A stretch of DNA of 7,166 nucleotides from an uncultured Solirubrobacterales bacterium (GTDB lineage: Bacteria; Actinomycetota; Thermoleophilia; Solirubrobacterales; Solirubrobacteraceae). A model generated the notes under the pieces. It had not been told where the DNA came from and did not search any database. It was given only the letters and a program-made list of their open reading frames with translations. Made by a program: the position numbers and the translations under genes. This document shows positions 1 through 6,669 of the stretch, one piece after another. The stretch is taken from the NCBI GenBank assembly GCA_903830015.1, contig CAIKSH010000143.1, positions 1 through 7,166 on the forward strand. Direction: 5' to 3'. Every line of letters begins with the position of its first letter. The first letter of the stretch is position 1.

Positions 1-2
1 GG

Positions 3-461
3 ACCGGCTTCGGCGAGTTCCTTTTCTACGACTGGGCCCAGGAGGCCGAGTGGGAGCTGCACCCGCACCCGATACTGGTGACCGGGCGCAACTTCGGCTG
101 CGGCTCCTCACGCGAGCACGCTCCCTGGGCGCTGGAGGACTACGGCTTCGAGGCGATCATCGCCCCGTCCTTCGCCGACATCTTCTATTCCAACAGCACC
201 AAGATCGGCCTGCTGCCGGTGACGCTCGACGAGGCCGACTGCCAGGCGATCGCTCAGGCCGGCTCGGCACGGATCGACCTCGAGGCCCAGACGGTGACCT
301 GGGGCGACGGCGGCTCGGCGACCTTCGAGATCGACGCCGAGATCAAGCACCGGCTGCTCAACGCGCTGGACGACATCGGGGTGACCCTCGGCGACGTGAC
401 CGCGATCGCCGAGTACGAATCCAGCCGCGAGCGGCCCGGCCCGGTAACCACGGCGCTGTGA
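3..461 (+). CDS. leuD: 3-isopropylmalate dehydratase small subunit, 5' end cut off by the window
   Basis: Small subunit of isopropylmalate isomerase (LeuCD), a cytosolic enzyme that isomerises 2- to 3-isopropylmalate in leucine synthesis. In organisms with citramalate synthase, as here, it also processes citramalate. The frame is open from base 3 and gives 152 residues. The family is usually near 200 residues, so roughly 45 N-terminal residues lie outside the window. The diagnostic small-subunit stretch is intact: TGRNFGCGSSREHAPWAL at about fragment residues 27-44, followed by GFEAIIAPSFADIFYSN and GLLPV. The usual K-N-G before LLP reads K-I-G here, a minor variation. The stop codon overlaps the leuB GTG by 4 bp (GTGA), so the two genes are translationally coupled. 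leuC would be expected just upstream but is not visible. The identification is secure; only the start is unknown. Confidence 0.95.
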   Translation, partial: TGFGEFLFYDWAQEAEWELHPHPILVTGRNFGCGSSREHAPWALEDYGFEAIIAPSFADIFYSNSTKIGLLPVTLDEADCQAIAQAGSARIDLEAQTVTWGDGGSATFEIDAEIKHRLLNALDDIGVTLGDVTAIAEYESSRERPGPVTTAL

Positions 462-1501
462 GCGATCCAAAGCGCGTGGCGCTCCTCCCGGGGGACGGGA
501 TCGGCCCGGAGGTGGCCGAAGCGGCCGTCGAACTCTGCGCCACCGCATTCCCGGGCCGGCTCGAATTCGAGAGCCACCTCTTCGGCGGCTGCTCGATCGA
601 CGAGAACGGCACGGCGATGACCGACGAGACGCTCGCGGCCTGCCGGGAATCCGACGCCGTGCTGCTCGCGGCGGTCGGCGGCCCCAAGTGGGACACCACC
701 GACCCCGACCAGCCGCGCCCCGAGCAGGGGCTGCTGGGGCTGCGCAAGGGCCTGGGGCTCTTCGCCAACCTGCGCCCGGTGAGGGCGATCCCCGCGCTGA
801 CCGACGCCAGCCCGCTGCGCCCCGAGGTAATCGAGGGCACCGACCTGCTGGTCGTCCGCGAGCTGACCGGCGGCATCTACTTCGGCGAAAAGACCCGCAC
901 CGACGACCGCGCCTCCGACGACTGCGTCTACACGCGCGAGGAGATCGAGCGGATCGGGCGCGTGGCCTTCGAGGCCGCCGGCTCGAAGGTGACCAGCGTC
1001 GACAAGGCCAACGTGCTGGAAACGAGCCGCCTCTGGCGTGAGGTGATCGTTGGGCTCCACGAGTCCGAGTACCCCGGCATCGAGCTCGAGCACGTGCTGG
1101 TCGACAACGCCGCCATGCAGCTGGTCTCGAACCCCTCGTCGTTCGAGGTGATCGTCACCGAGAACATGTTCGGCGACATCCTCAGCGACGAGGCGGCGAT
1201 GATCACCGGCTCGATCGGCATGCTGCCCTCGGCGAGCCTGGGGAACCCCGACGGGCCGGGGCTCTTCGAGCCGGTCCACGGCTCGGCTCCGGACATCGCC
1301 GGGCAGGGGATCGCCAACCCGCTGGCCATGTTCCTGTCGGTGGCGCTGATGTTCCGGCACGGGTTTGGCTGGACCGAAGAGGCCGCGGCCCTAGAATCAG
1401 CCGTCGACGGTGCCCTGGCCGACGGGCTGCGGACACCGGACCTGGGCGGGCAGGCTGGCACAGTCGAGGCCACCCAGGCGGTAATCGAGAGGCTGGGGTA
1501 A
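458..1501 (+). CDS. leuB: 3-isopropylmalate dehydrogenase
   Basis: NAD-dependent oxidative decarboxylation of 3-isopropylmalate to 2-oxoisocaproate in leucine synthesis. With CimA present it can also act on 3-methylmalate to give 2-oxobutyrate. The product is 347 residues, normal for the family. Visible motifs: GDGIGPEV at 12-19, GGPKWD at 74-79, RPEQGLLGLRKGLGLFANLRP at 87-107, ELTGGIYFGE at 135-144 (Tyr141), DKANVLETSRLWR at 182-194 (Lys183), Asp216 in VLVDNAAMQL, the metal-binding run ENMFGDILSDEA (Asp240, Asp244), and the nucleotide-binding EPVHGSAPDIAGQGIANP near 271-288. The GTG at 458 was chosen because the family N-terminus begins there and it overlaps the leuD stop by 4 bp. The frame stays open upstream, but that part only shadows leuD. 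No clear Shine-Dalgarno precedes it, as expected for coupling. ilvE begins 26 bp after the stop. Confidence 0.97.
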   Translation: MSDPKRVALLPGDGIGPEVAEAAVELCATAFPGRLEFESHLFGGCSIDENGTAMTDETLAACRESDAVLLAAVGGPKWDTTDPDQPRPEQGLLGLRKGLGLFANLRPVRAIPALTDASPLRPEVIEGTDLLVVRELTGGIYFGEKTRTDDRASDDCVYTREEIERIGRVAFEAAGSKVTSVDKANVLETSRLWREVIVGLHESEYPGIELEHVLVDNAAMQLVSNPSSFEVIVTENMFGDILSDEAAMITGSIGMLPSASLGNPDGPGLFEPVHGSAPDIAGQGIANPLAMFLSVALMFRHGFGWTEEAAALESAVDGALADGLRTPDLGGQAGTVEATQAVIERLG

Positions 1502-1513
1502 CCCGGAGAGGCA

Positions 1514-1520
1514 GGCGAGG
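1514..1520 (+). promoter_or_regulatory. ribosome binding site of ilvE
   Basis: A purine-rich GGCGAGG lies 7 nt before the GTG at 1528 and supports that start. A second purine run, GGAGAGG (1505-1511), sits too far upstream to serve it well. Confidence 0.6.
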
Positions 1521-1527
1521 CACCCAA

Positions 1528-2487
1528 GTGGAGCAGAGCGAATTCATCTGGATGAACGGCGAGGTGGTCCCCTGGGACGACGCGCAGGTTCACGTGCTCT
1601 CCCACGCGCTGCACTACGGCACCTCGGTCTTCGAAGGCATCCGCTGCTACGACACCGAGATCGGCCCGGCGGTCTTCCGCCACCAGGACCACATCGACCG
1701 GCTCATCGCCTCCGGCCGTTACTACTACATGGACCTTCCCTTCTCCAAGGAAGAGATCCGCGAGGCGACCCTCGACCTGATCGCCCGCAACGGGCTGCGT
1801 TCCTGTTACATCCGACCGATCGCCTTCCGCGGCTACGGCTCGATGGGCCTCTTCCCGCTCGAGGTGAAGATCGATCTCTCGATCGCCGTCTGGGAGTGGG
1901 GCGCCTACCTGGGCGAGACCGGCAAGCGCGACGGGATCCGCGCCAAGCTTTCCACCTGGAAGCGGATGAGCGACGAATCCTTCCACCCCAAGGCCAAGGC
2001 CGGTGGCCAGTACCTCAACAGCATCCTGGCCAAGGTCGAGTCCCACCAGGGCGGCTACGACGAGGCGATCATGCTCGACCACGAGGGTTACGTCTCGGAG
2101 GGCTCCGGCGAGAACATCTACATCGTTCGTGACGGAGTGGTGATCACCCCGCCGCTGGGCTCGCCGATCCTCGAGGGAGTCAGCCGCGACTCGATCCTCG
2201 CCATCGCCCGCGACCTGGGCGTGCCCGTCGAGGAGCGCAACATCGTCCGCGAGGAGCTGATCGAGGCCGAGGAGGTGTTCCTCAGCGGCACCGCAGCCGA
2301 GCTCGTGCCGGTGCGCGAGGTCGACGACCGCCCGGTAGGTACTGGTAAGCCGGGAGAGGTGACGCTGCAGCTCCAAAGCGCCTTCGAGGACGCCCTGCAC
2401 GGCCGTACCGAGAAGTACCGGGACTGGCTGGACCCCGTTCCGCAGGAGCTCTACGCCGCATCAGGGCCGGAGGCCGGGGTCGCATGA
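1528..2487 (+). CDS. ilvE: branched-chain amino acid aminotransferase (PLP fold type IV)
   Basis: Transfers an amino group between glutamate and the 2-oxo acids of valine, leucine and isoleucine; cytosolic and PLP-dependent. The product is 319 residues, typical of the bacterial family. Class IV signatures are present in order: HALHYGTSVFEGIR at 26-39; RPIAFRGYG near 96-104; the catalytic lysine Lys157 in KAKAGGQYLNS; YVSEGSGENIY at 188-198, where Glu191 should contact the PLP ring nitrogen; and the phosphate-binding SGTAAELVPV at 253-262. This pattern fits IlvE better than D-amino-acid transaminase or aminodeoxychorismate lyase. The GTG start has a good ribosome site and gives the normal N-terminus (FIWMNGEVVPW). 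A short run of A/T-ending codons near 2335-2346 (V-G-T-G) is unlike the rest of the gene and lies in a variable C-terminal loop. A 117-bp structured gap separates it from cimA. Confidence 0.95.
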   Translation: MEQSEFIWMNGEVVPWDDAQVHVLSHALHYGTSVFEGIRCYDTEIGPAVFRHQDHIDRLIASGRYYYMDLPFSKEEIREATLDLIARNGLRSCYIRPIAFRGYGSMGLFPLEVKIDLSIAVWEWGAYLGETGKRDGIRAKLSTWKRMSDESFHPKAKAGGQYLNSILAKVESHQGGYDEAIMLDHEGYVSEGSGENIYIVRDGVVITPPLGSPILEGVSRDSILAIARDLGVPVEERNIVREELIEAEEVFLSGTAAELVPVREVDDRPVGTGKPGEVTLQLQSAFEDALHGRTEKYRDWLDPVPQELYAASGPEAGVA

Positions 2488-2502
2488 CCGTCCCGCGCCG
2501 CC

Positions 2503-2577
2503 GAATTCGGGAGCGACGCGCGCTCTGAGCGCGCGTCGCGAATTCCACCCGGGCGCAAGCGCGCGCCCGTTCCCGAA
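2503..2577 (+). promoter_or_regulatory. structured intergenic element between ilvE and cimA (nested inverted repeats)
   Basis: Most of the 117-bp gap can fold. Hairpin A is a perfect 12-bp inverted repeat, 2513-2524 with 2528-2539, around a 3-nt CTG loop. GAATTC at 2503-2508 can also pair with GAATTC at 2540-2545, lengthening the stem past a 4-nt GGGA bulge. Hairpin B is 7 bp, 2550-2556 with 2563-2569, with a 6-nt loop. A third pairing, TTCGGGA (2506-2512) with TCCCGAA (2571-2577), would enclose both hairpins in a three-way junction. It competes with the GAATTC extension of hairpin A for bases 2506-2508, so two mutually exclusive folds are possible. No T-run follows either hairpin, so it is not a standard intrinsic terminator. 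It may be a U-less terminator or attenuator after ilvE, an mRNA-stabilising structure, or a cimA leader RNA. The pairings are read directly; the function is unknown. Confidence 0.6.
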
Positions 2578-2586
2578 CTTCGAACC

Positions 2587-2594
2587 GGAAAGGA
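2587..2594 (+). promoter_or_regulatory. ribosome binding site of cimA
   Basis: GGAAAGGA lies 10 nt before the ATG at 2605 and 7 nt before the TTG at 2602, which is adjacent and in the same frame. ATG is preferred as the commoner start; spacing alone does not exclude TTG. The site sits 9 nt after the last paired base of the upstream folded element, so folding could affect its access. Confidence 0.6.
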
Positions 2595-2604
2595 TGTTTC
2601 TTTG

Positions 2605-4185
2605 ATGACCAGCGCAATCGAGCTATACGACGCGACTCTCCGCGACGGCATGGGCGGCGGCGGCATGTCGCTGACCGCAGAGGAGAAGCTGCGCGTGGTC
2701 CGGCGACTGGACGAGCTGGGAATCGACCTGATCGAGGCCGGCTTCCCGGCCTCCAACCCCAAGGAGCGCGAACTCTTCGAGCTGCTCGCCGACGAGGAGC
2801 TCCAGCACGCGACGATCGTCGCCTTCGGAATGACCCGCCGGCGTGGTGTCGAAGCGGCCCAGGACGAGGGCCTGGCCGTGCTGGCCGGGTCGTTCGCGCC
2901 GGTGGTCACGCTCGTCGGCAAGGCTTCGGCGATGCAGGTGGAGACGGTCGTGAAGGCCGGCCTCGAGGAGAACCTCGAGATGATCACCGGGTCGGTGGCC
3001 TTCCTCGAGGAGCAGGGCAAGCGGGTCCTCTTCGACGCCGAGCACTTCTTCGACGGCTGGCGCGAGAATCCCGAATATGCACTGGCCTGCCTCGGCGCAG
3101 CGGTGGAGGGTGGCGCCGAGCGGCTCGTCCTGTGCGACACCAACGGCGGCTCGCTTCCCTCCCAGGTGACCGAAGCGGTGATCGCCGTCCGGAAGGCCTT
3201 CCCGGAGGTCCCGCTGGGCATCCACACCCATAACGACACCGGCTGCGCCGTCGCCAACTCGCTGGTGGCCGTCGAGGCCGGCGCCACGCAGGTCCAGGGC
3301 ACGATCAACGGCATCGGTGAGCGCACCGGCAACGCCAACCTGGTCACGATCATCGCCGACCTCCAGCTCAAGCTCGGCTATCCGCTCCTGACCCCGGAGC
3401 AGCTCGCCCGCCTGACGCCAACCGCCCACTACATCGACGAGCTGCTCAACCGCAGCGCCGACCCGGCCCAGCCGTACGTGGGCCGTCACGCCTTCGCCCA
3501 CAAGGCGGGCATGCACGCCGCCGGCGTCAGCGCCGACAGCTCGACCTTCGAGCACGTCGAGCCCGGGCTGGTGGGTAACCGCAGCGACGTGATCGTCTCC
3601 GAGCTGGCCGGCCGGGCCACCGTCGCCGAAAAGGGCGAGCAGGCCGGGCTTGCGCTCGACGCCGACGTAAGCGCCCGGATCGTCGAGCGCGTGAAGGAGC
3701 TCGAGCACGAGGGGTACCAGTTCGAAGCCGCCGACGGCTCGTTCGAGCTGCTGATGCGCCGGGAGACCGGCGACTACGAGCCGCTCTTCACCCTGGAGAG
3801 CTGGCGGGTGGTCGTCGAGCAGCGGGCCGGGGGAGAGGTCCAGACCGAGGCGACGATCAAGGTGGAGATCGGGGGGGAGCGTTACCTGCGCACCGCCGAG
3901 GGCAACGGCCCGGTCAACGCGCTGGACAACGCCCTGCGCAGCGCCATCGTCGAGATCCACCCGCACCTGGGCGACGTCGAGCTCGTCAACTACAAGGTCC
4001 GCATCCTCGACGAGAGCCACGGCACCGGCGCGGTAACCCGCGTCCTGATCGACGCCTCCGACGGAGAGAGCTCCTGGGGCTCGATCGGGGTGGGGGAGAA
4101 CGTGATCGCTGCCTCCTGGCAGGCGCTGGTCGATTCCCTCGAGTACGCCGAGCAGCCCGGCCGCCGGGCTTCGGAGGGTTCGTGA
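2605..4185 (+). CDS. cimA: (R)-citramalate synthase
   Basis: Condenses pyruvate with acetyl-CoA to citramalate, the first step of the threonine-independent route to 2-oxobutyrate and isoleucine. The product is 526 residues, a normal length. An HMGL-like TIM barrel runs from about 5 to 270: LYDATLRDG at 7-15 (Arg13, Asp14), EAGFPASNPKE at 44-54, FDAEHFFDGW at 143-152 (typical of citramalate synthase rather than LeuA), HTHNDTG at 207-213 (metal ligands His207 and His209) and NGIGERTGNAN at 235-245. A linker with HKAGMHAAG (299-307) follows, then a LeuA-type C-terminal regulatory domain at about 395-515, the usual site of isoleucine feedback in the family. One oddity: after RDG the sequence reads M-G-G-G-G where M/T-Q-G-E-G is usual, so the normally conserved glutamine is missing. 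The TGA overlaps the next GTG by 4 bp. LeuA or homocitrate synthase are less likely because of the FDAEHFFDG motif and the context. Confidence 0.93.
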   Translation: MTSAIELYDATLRDGMGGGGMSLTAEEKLRVVRRLDELGIDLIEAGFPASNPKERELFELLADEELQHATIVAFGMTRRRGVEAAQDEGLAVLAGSFAPVVTLVGKASAMQVETVVKAGLEENLEMITGSVAFLEEQGKRVLFDAEHFFDGWRENPEYALACLGAAVEGGAERLVLCDTNGGSLPSQVTEAVIAVRKAFPEVPLGIHTHNDTGCAVANSLVAVEAGATQVQGTINGIGERTGNANLVTIIADLQLKLGYPLLTPEQLARLTPTAHYIDELLNRSADPAQPYVGRHAFAHKAGMHAAGVSADSSTFEHVEPGLVGNRSDVIVSELAGRATVAEKGEQAGLALDADVSARIVERVKELEHEGYQFEAADGSFELLMRRETGDYEPLFTLESWRVVVEQRAGGEVQTEATIKVEIGGERYLRTAEGNGPVNALDNALRSAIVEIHPHLGDVELVNYKVRILDESHGTGAVTRVLIDASDGESSWGSIGVGENVIAASWQALVDSLEYAEQPGRRASEGS

Positions 4186-5294
4186 GCGAAGAGCCCATAC
4201 CGCTGGCGCGGCCGGTGATCGGCCAGGCCGAGGAGGAGGCCGTGCTCGAGGTGCTGCGCTCGGGGCAGCTCTCGCTCGGTCCGCGGCTGGCCGAGTTCGA
4301 GGAGGGCTTCGCCGCCTTCGTCGACGCGCCGATGGCCAGCGCGGTTTCCAGCGGCACGGCCGGGCTGGAGCTCTCCCTGCGGGCCGTCGGCGTGAAACCG
4401 GGCGACGAGGTGGTCACCAGCCCGCTCTCCTTCGTGGCCAGTGCCAACGTCTGCGTGATCGAAGGCGCCACCCCGGTCTTCGCCGACATCGACCCGGTCA
4501 CCCTCACCATCGACCCGCAGGCCGCCGCGGCTGCGGTGACCGGAAAGACCACGGCGATGCTGCCGGTTCACATCTTCGGCTACCCCGCCGACATGGCGGC
4601 GCTCGACGAGACCGGGCTGCCGATGGTCGAGGACGCCTGCGAGGCCCTGGGGGCCAGGTACGGCGACGGCTCGAAGGTGGGCAGCCGGGCCAATCCGGCC
4701 GTCTTCGGCTTCTACGCCAACAAGCAGATGACCACCGGCGAGGGCGGCATGGTCACCCTCGGCGAGCCGGCCCTGAAGGAGCTGATCGACTCCGAGCGCA
4801 ACCAGGGCCGCTCGCCGGACATGGGCTGGCTGTCCCACGAGCGGCTCGGCTTCAACTTCCGGCTCAGCGACATCGCCTGCGCCCTGGGTATCGCCCAGCT
4901 CGGCCATCTCGATGAGATGCTCGCCGCGCGCGAGCGGGTTGCCGGCTGGTACGCCGAGCGGCTGGCCGGCATCGAGGGCCTCGGGTTGCCGTGCCCGGAC
5001 CAGGGGCAGGCTCGTCGCGGCTGGTTCGTTTACGTGGTCCAGGTTCCCGCGGAGGCCGGCCGCGACGAGACGATCGGCCGGCTCGCGGAGAAGGGAATCC
5101 AGTCCAAGCCCTACCTGCCGGCGATCCACCTCATGGAGCCCTACCGCGAGCGGTTCGGCTACCGGGAGGGGCAGTTCCCCGTGGCCGAGGAGGTGGCGGC
5201 CCGCTCGATCGCGCTGCCCTTCTTCCCGCAGATGACCGAAGGCCAGGTCGAACGGGTTTCTGCAGAGCTTCGGACGGCCGTCGGCCGCGCCTAG
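4182..5294 (+). CDS. DegT/DnrJ/EryC1/StrS-family PLP aminotransferase, substrate unknown
   Basis: Fold-type I PLP enzyme of the family that mostly transaminates nucleotide-linked keto sugars, presumably cytosolic. The product is 370 residues, normal length. Seen in order: PLARPVIGQAEEEAVLEVLRSGQLSLGP at 6-34, SSGTAGLELSLRA at 56-68 (phosphate binding), PLSFVASANV at 81-90, VEDACEALGA at 149-158 (Asp151 for the PLP nitrogen; Glu154 where Gln or His is common), the catalytic Lys181 in FYANKQMTTGEGGMV, and NFRLSD at 225-230. The GTG start overlaps the cimA stop by 4 bp. GGAGGG at 4173-4178 is only 3 nt away, so coupling is likely. No sugar-nucleotide genes are visible nearby; the neighbours are amino-acid biosynthesis genes. 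It could serve cell-surface sugar synthesis or act on an amino-acid intermediate. The family call is firm and the substrate is open. Confidence 0.9.
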   Translation: MSEEPIPLARPVIGQAEEEAVLEVLRSGQLSLGPRLAEFEEGFAAFVDAPMASAVSSGTAGLELSLRAVGVKPGDEVVTSPLSFVASANVCVIEGATPVFADIDPVTLTIDPQAAAAAVTGKTTAMLPVHIFGYPADMAALDETGLPMVEDACEALGARYGDGSKVGSRANPAVFGFYANKQMTTGEGGMVTLGEPALKELIDSERNQGRSPDMGWLSHERLGFNFRLSDIACALGIAQLGHLDEMLAARERVAGWYAERLAGIEGLGLPCPDQGQARRGWFVYVVQVPAEAGRDETIGRLAEKGIQSKPYLPAIHLMEPYRERFGYREGQFPVAEEVAARSIALPFFPQMTEGQVERVSAELRTAVGRA

Positions 5295-5297
5295 ACT
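5269..5297 (+). promoter_or_regulatory. possible promoter for a leaderless argH transcript
   Basis: TAGACT at 5292-5297 fits the TANNNT -10 pattern and ends 10 nt before the argH ATG; its first three bases are also the stop codon of the preceding gene. A weak -35 candidate, TTCGGA (5269-5274), lies 17 nt upstream. Initiation about 7 nt after the -10 would fall within a few bases of the ATG. No Shine-Dalgarno is seen before argH, which agrees with a leaderless start. The -35 is poor, so this remains a prediction. Confidence 0.35.
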
Positions 5298-5307
5298 GCC
5301 GCCCACC

Positions 5308-6666
5308 ATGTCGCGCTTCAGCGAGCCGCCCGACCCGGCCTTCGACGAGATCAACCGCTCGCTCGACGTCGACCGCCGCCTGTGGCCCTACGACGTCCGG
5401 CAGTCGCGGGCCCACGTACGCATGCTCGCCGCCCGGGAGATCATCCCGGCCGCCGACGCCGACGCCATCCTCGCGGCGCTGGACACCGTTCACGCCGAGC
5501 TCGCCGGGGACCGCTTTCCGTTCGAGGAATCCGACGAGGACATCCACATGGCGATCGAGCGGCGGGTGACCGAGCTCGCCGGCCCGGCCGGGGCCCGGAT
5601 GCACACCGGGCGCTCGCGTAACGACCAGGTGGCCACCGACCTGGTCCTCTACACGCGCGAGGCCGCCGCGGAGACCGTCCTGCGGATCGAAGGGCTCATG
5701 GGGGCGCTGCTCGAGGCCGCCCGTGAAGGGACCGGGGTGACCCTTCCCGGCTACACGCACCTGCAGCGCGCCCAGCCGGTCTTCCTGGCCCACCACCTGC
5801 TCGCCTACTTCTGGATGCTGGGGCGTGACCGGGAGCGCTTCCGCTTCGTCGAGGCGCAGTGCTCCGTCCTGCCCCTGGGGGCCGGGGCGCTGGCCGGCGT
5901 CAACTTCGACACCAACCGCCGGATGGTGGCCGAGGAGCTCGGCTTCGAGGCCGTCGCGCCCAACTCGCTCGACGCGGTCAGCAACCGGGATTTCGTCCTG
6001 GACTACATCTCCGCGGCGGCAACCTGCGCCACCCACCTTTCGCGCCTCGGCGCCGAGCTGGTGCTCTGGTCCTCCCAGGAGTTCGGCTTCGTCGAGCTGC
6101 CCGACGCCTGGACGAGCGGTTCCTCGCTGATGCCGCAGAAGAAGAACCCCGACGCGGCCGAGCTCCTGCGGGCCAAGGCTCCCCGCGTGGCCGGTGACCT
6201 GGCTTCGCTCCACGGGGTCATCCACGCGCTCCCGCTCGCCTACAACAAGGATCTCCAGGAGGACAAGGAGTACCTGTTCGACGCCGCCGACACGCTCGCC
6301 CTCTCGCTCGCCGCCGCGCAGGGAATGATCGAGGGCGCCACCTTCGACGCCGAGCGAATGGCCGAGGCGGCCGCCGACGAGATGATTGCCGCCACCGACC
6401 TCGCCGACCTCCTGGTCACGCGCGGGGTGCCGTTCCGCGAGGCCCACGCCGCCATCGCCGGGCTGGTCCGCGTGGCCACCGATTCCGGCCGCACCCTCTC
6501 CGAGCTCAGCGACGAAGAACTGCTGGCGCAGAGCGAGCACCTCGATGGCCAGGCGCGTGAGCTCCTGCGCCGCGAATCGTGGACCGCCTCCAAGGTGAGC
6601 GAAGGGGGAACCTCCCCGGACCGCGTGGCCGAGCAGCTCGAAGCCGCGGCGCGCCTGCTCGGCTGA
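5308..6666 (+). CDS. argH: argininosuccinate lyase
   Basis: Splits argininosuccinate into arginine and fumarate, the last step of arginine synthesis; a cytosolic homotetramer of the aspartase/fumarase superfamily. The product is 452 residues, normal size. Visible: RRLWPYDVRQSRAHVRML at 23-40, EDIHMAIERRVTEL at 77-90, HTGRSRNDQVATDL at 99-112, the catalytic-histidine region GYTHLQRAQPV at 148-158 (His151), SNRDFVLDY at 225-233, and the fumarase-type signature GSSLMPQKKNPD at 271-282, whose serine is the catalytic base. KDLQEDKE lies at 314-321. The N-terminus starts at MSRFSEPPDPAF and lacks the W-G-G-R-F of many ArgH proteins. No Shine-Dalgarno precedes the ATG; see the promoter entry. No other arginine gene is in view, so argH here is split from any arg operon. 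A convergent gene ends 3 bp downstream. Confidence 0.97.
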   Translation: MSRFSEPPDPAFDEINRSLDVDRRLWPYDVRQSRAHVRMLAAREIIPAADADAILAALDTVHAELAGDRFPFEESDEDIHMAIERRVTELAGPAGARMHTGRSRNDQVATDLVLYTREAAAETVLRIEGLMGALLEAAREGTGVTLPGYTHLQRAQPVFLAHHLLAYFWMLGRDRERFRFVEAQCSVLPLGAGALAGVNFDTNRRMVAEELGFEAVAPNSLDAVSNRDFVLDYISAAATCATHLSRLGAELVLWSSQEFGFVELPDAWTSGSSLMPQKKNPDAAELLRAKAPRVAGDLASLHGVIHALPLAYNKDLQEDKEYLFDAADTLALSLAAAQGMIEGATFDAERMAEAAADEMIAATDLADLLVTRGVPFREAHAAIAGLVRVATDSGRTLSELSDEELLAQSEHLDGQARELLRRESWTASKVSEGGTSPDRVAEQLEAAARLLG

Positions 6667-6669
6667 GCG

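Noticed and set aside
50..457. Upstream extension of the leuB frame to base 50.
   Set aside because: It is an Arg-rich shadow of leuD; the family N-terminus begins at the GTG at 458.
560..571. 12-bp palindrome CTCGAATTCGAG inside leuB.
   Set aside because: It lies within a well-conserved coding frame with no regulatory context; short palindromes of this kind occur by chance.
2528..2600. Classical intrinsic terminator after ilvE.
   Set aside because: Neither hairpin is followed by a T-run; the TTTC/TTT bases at 2597-2603 are far from the stems and next to the cimA start.
2594..2605. Three-codon ORF (ATG TTT CTT TGA) overlapping the cimA start as a possible leader peptide.
   Set aside because: Its ATG lies at the end of the ribosome site with no suitable Shine-Dalgarno of its own, and it has only one leucine codon. 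More likely chance.
5298..5310. GCCGCCCACCATG resembles a eukaryotic Kozak sequence before argH.
   Set aside because: All genes and the operon layout are bacterial; GC-rich coincidence.
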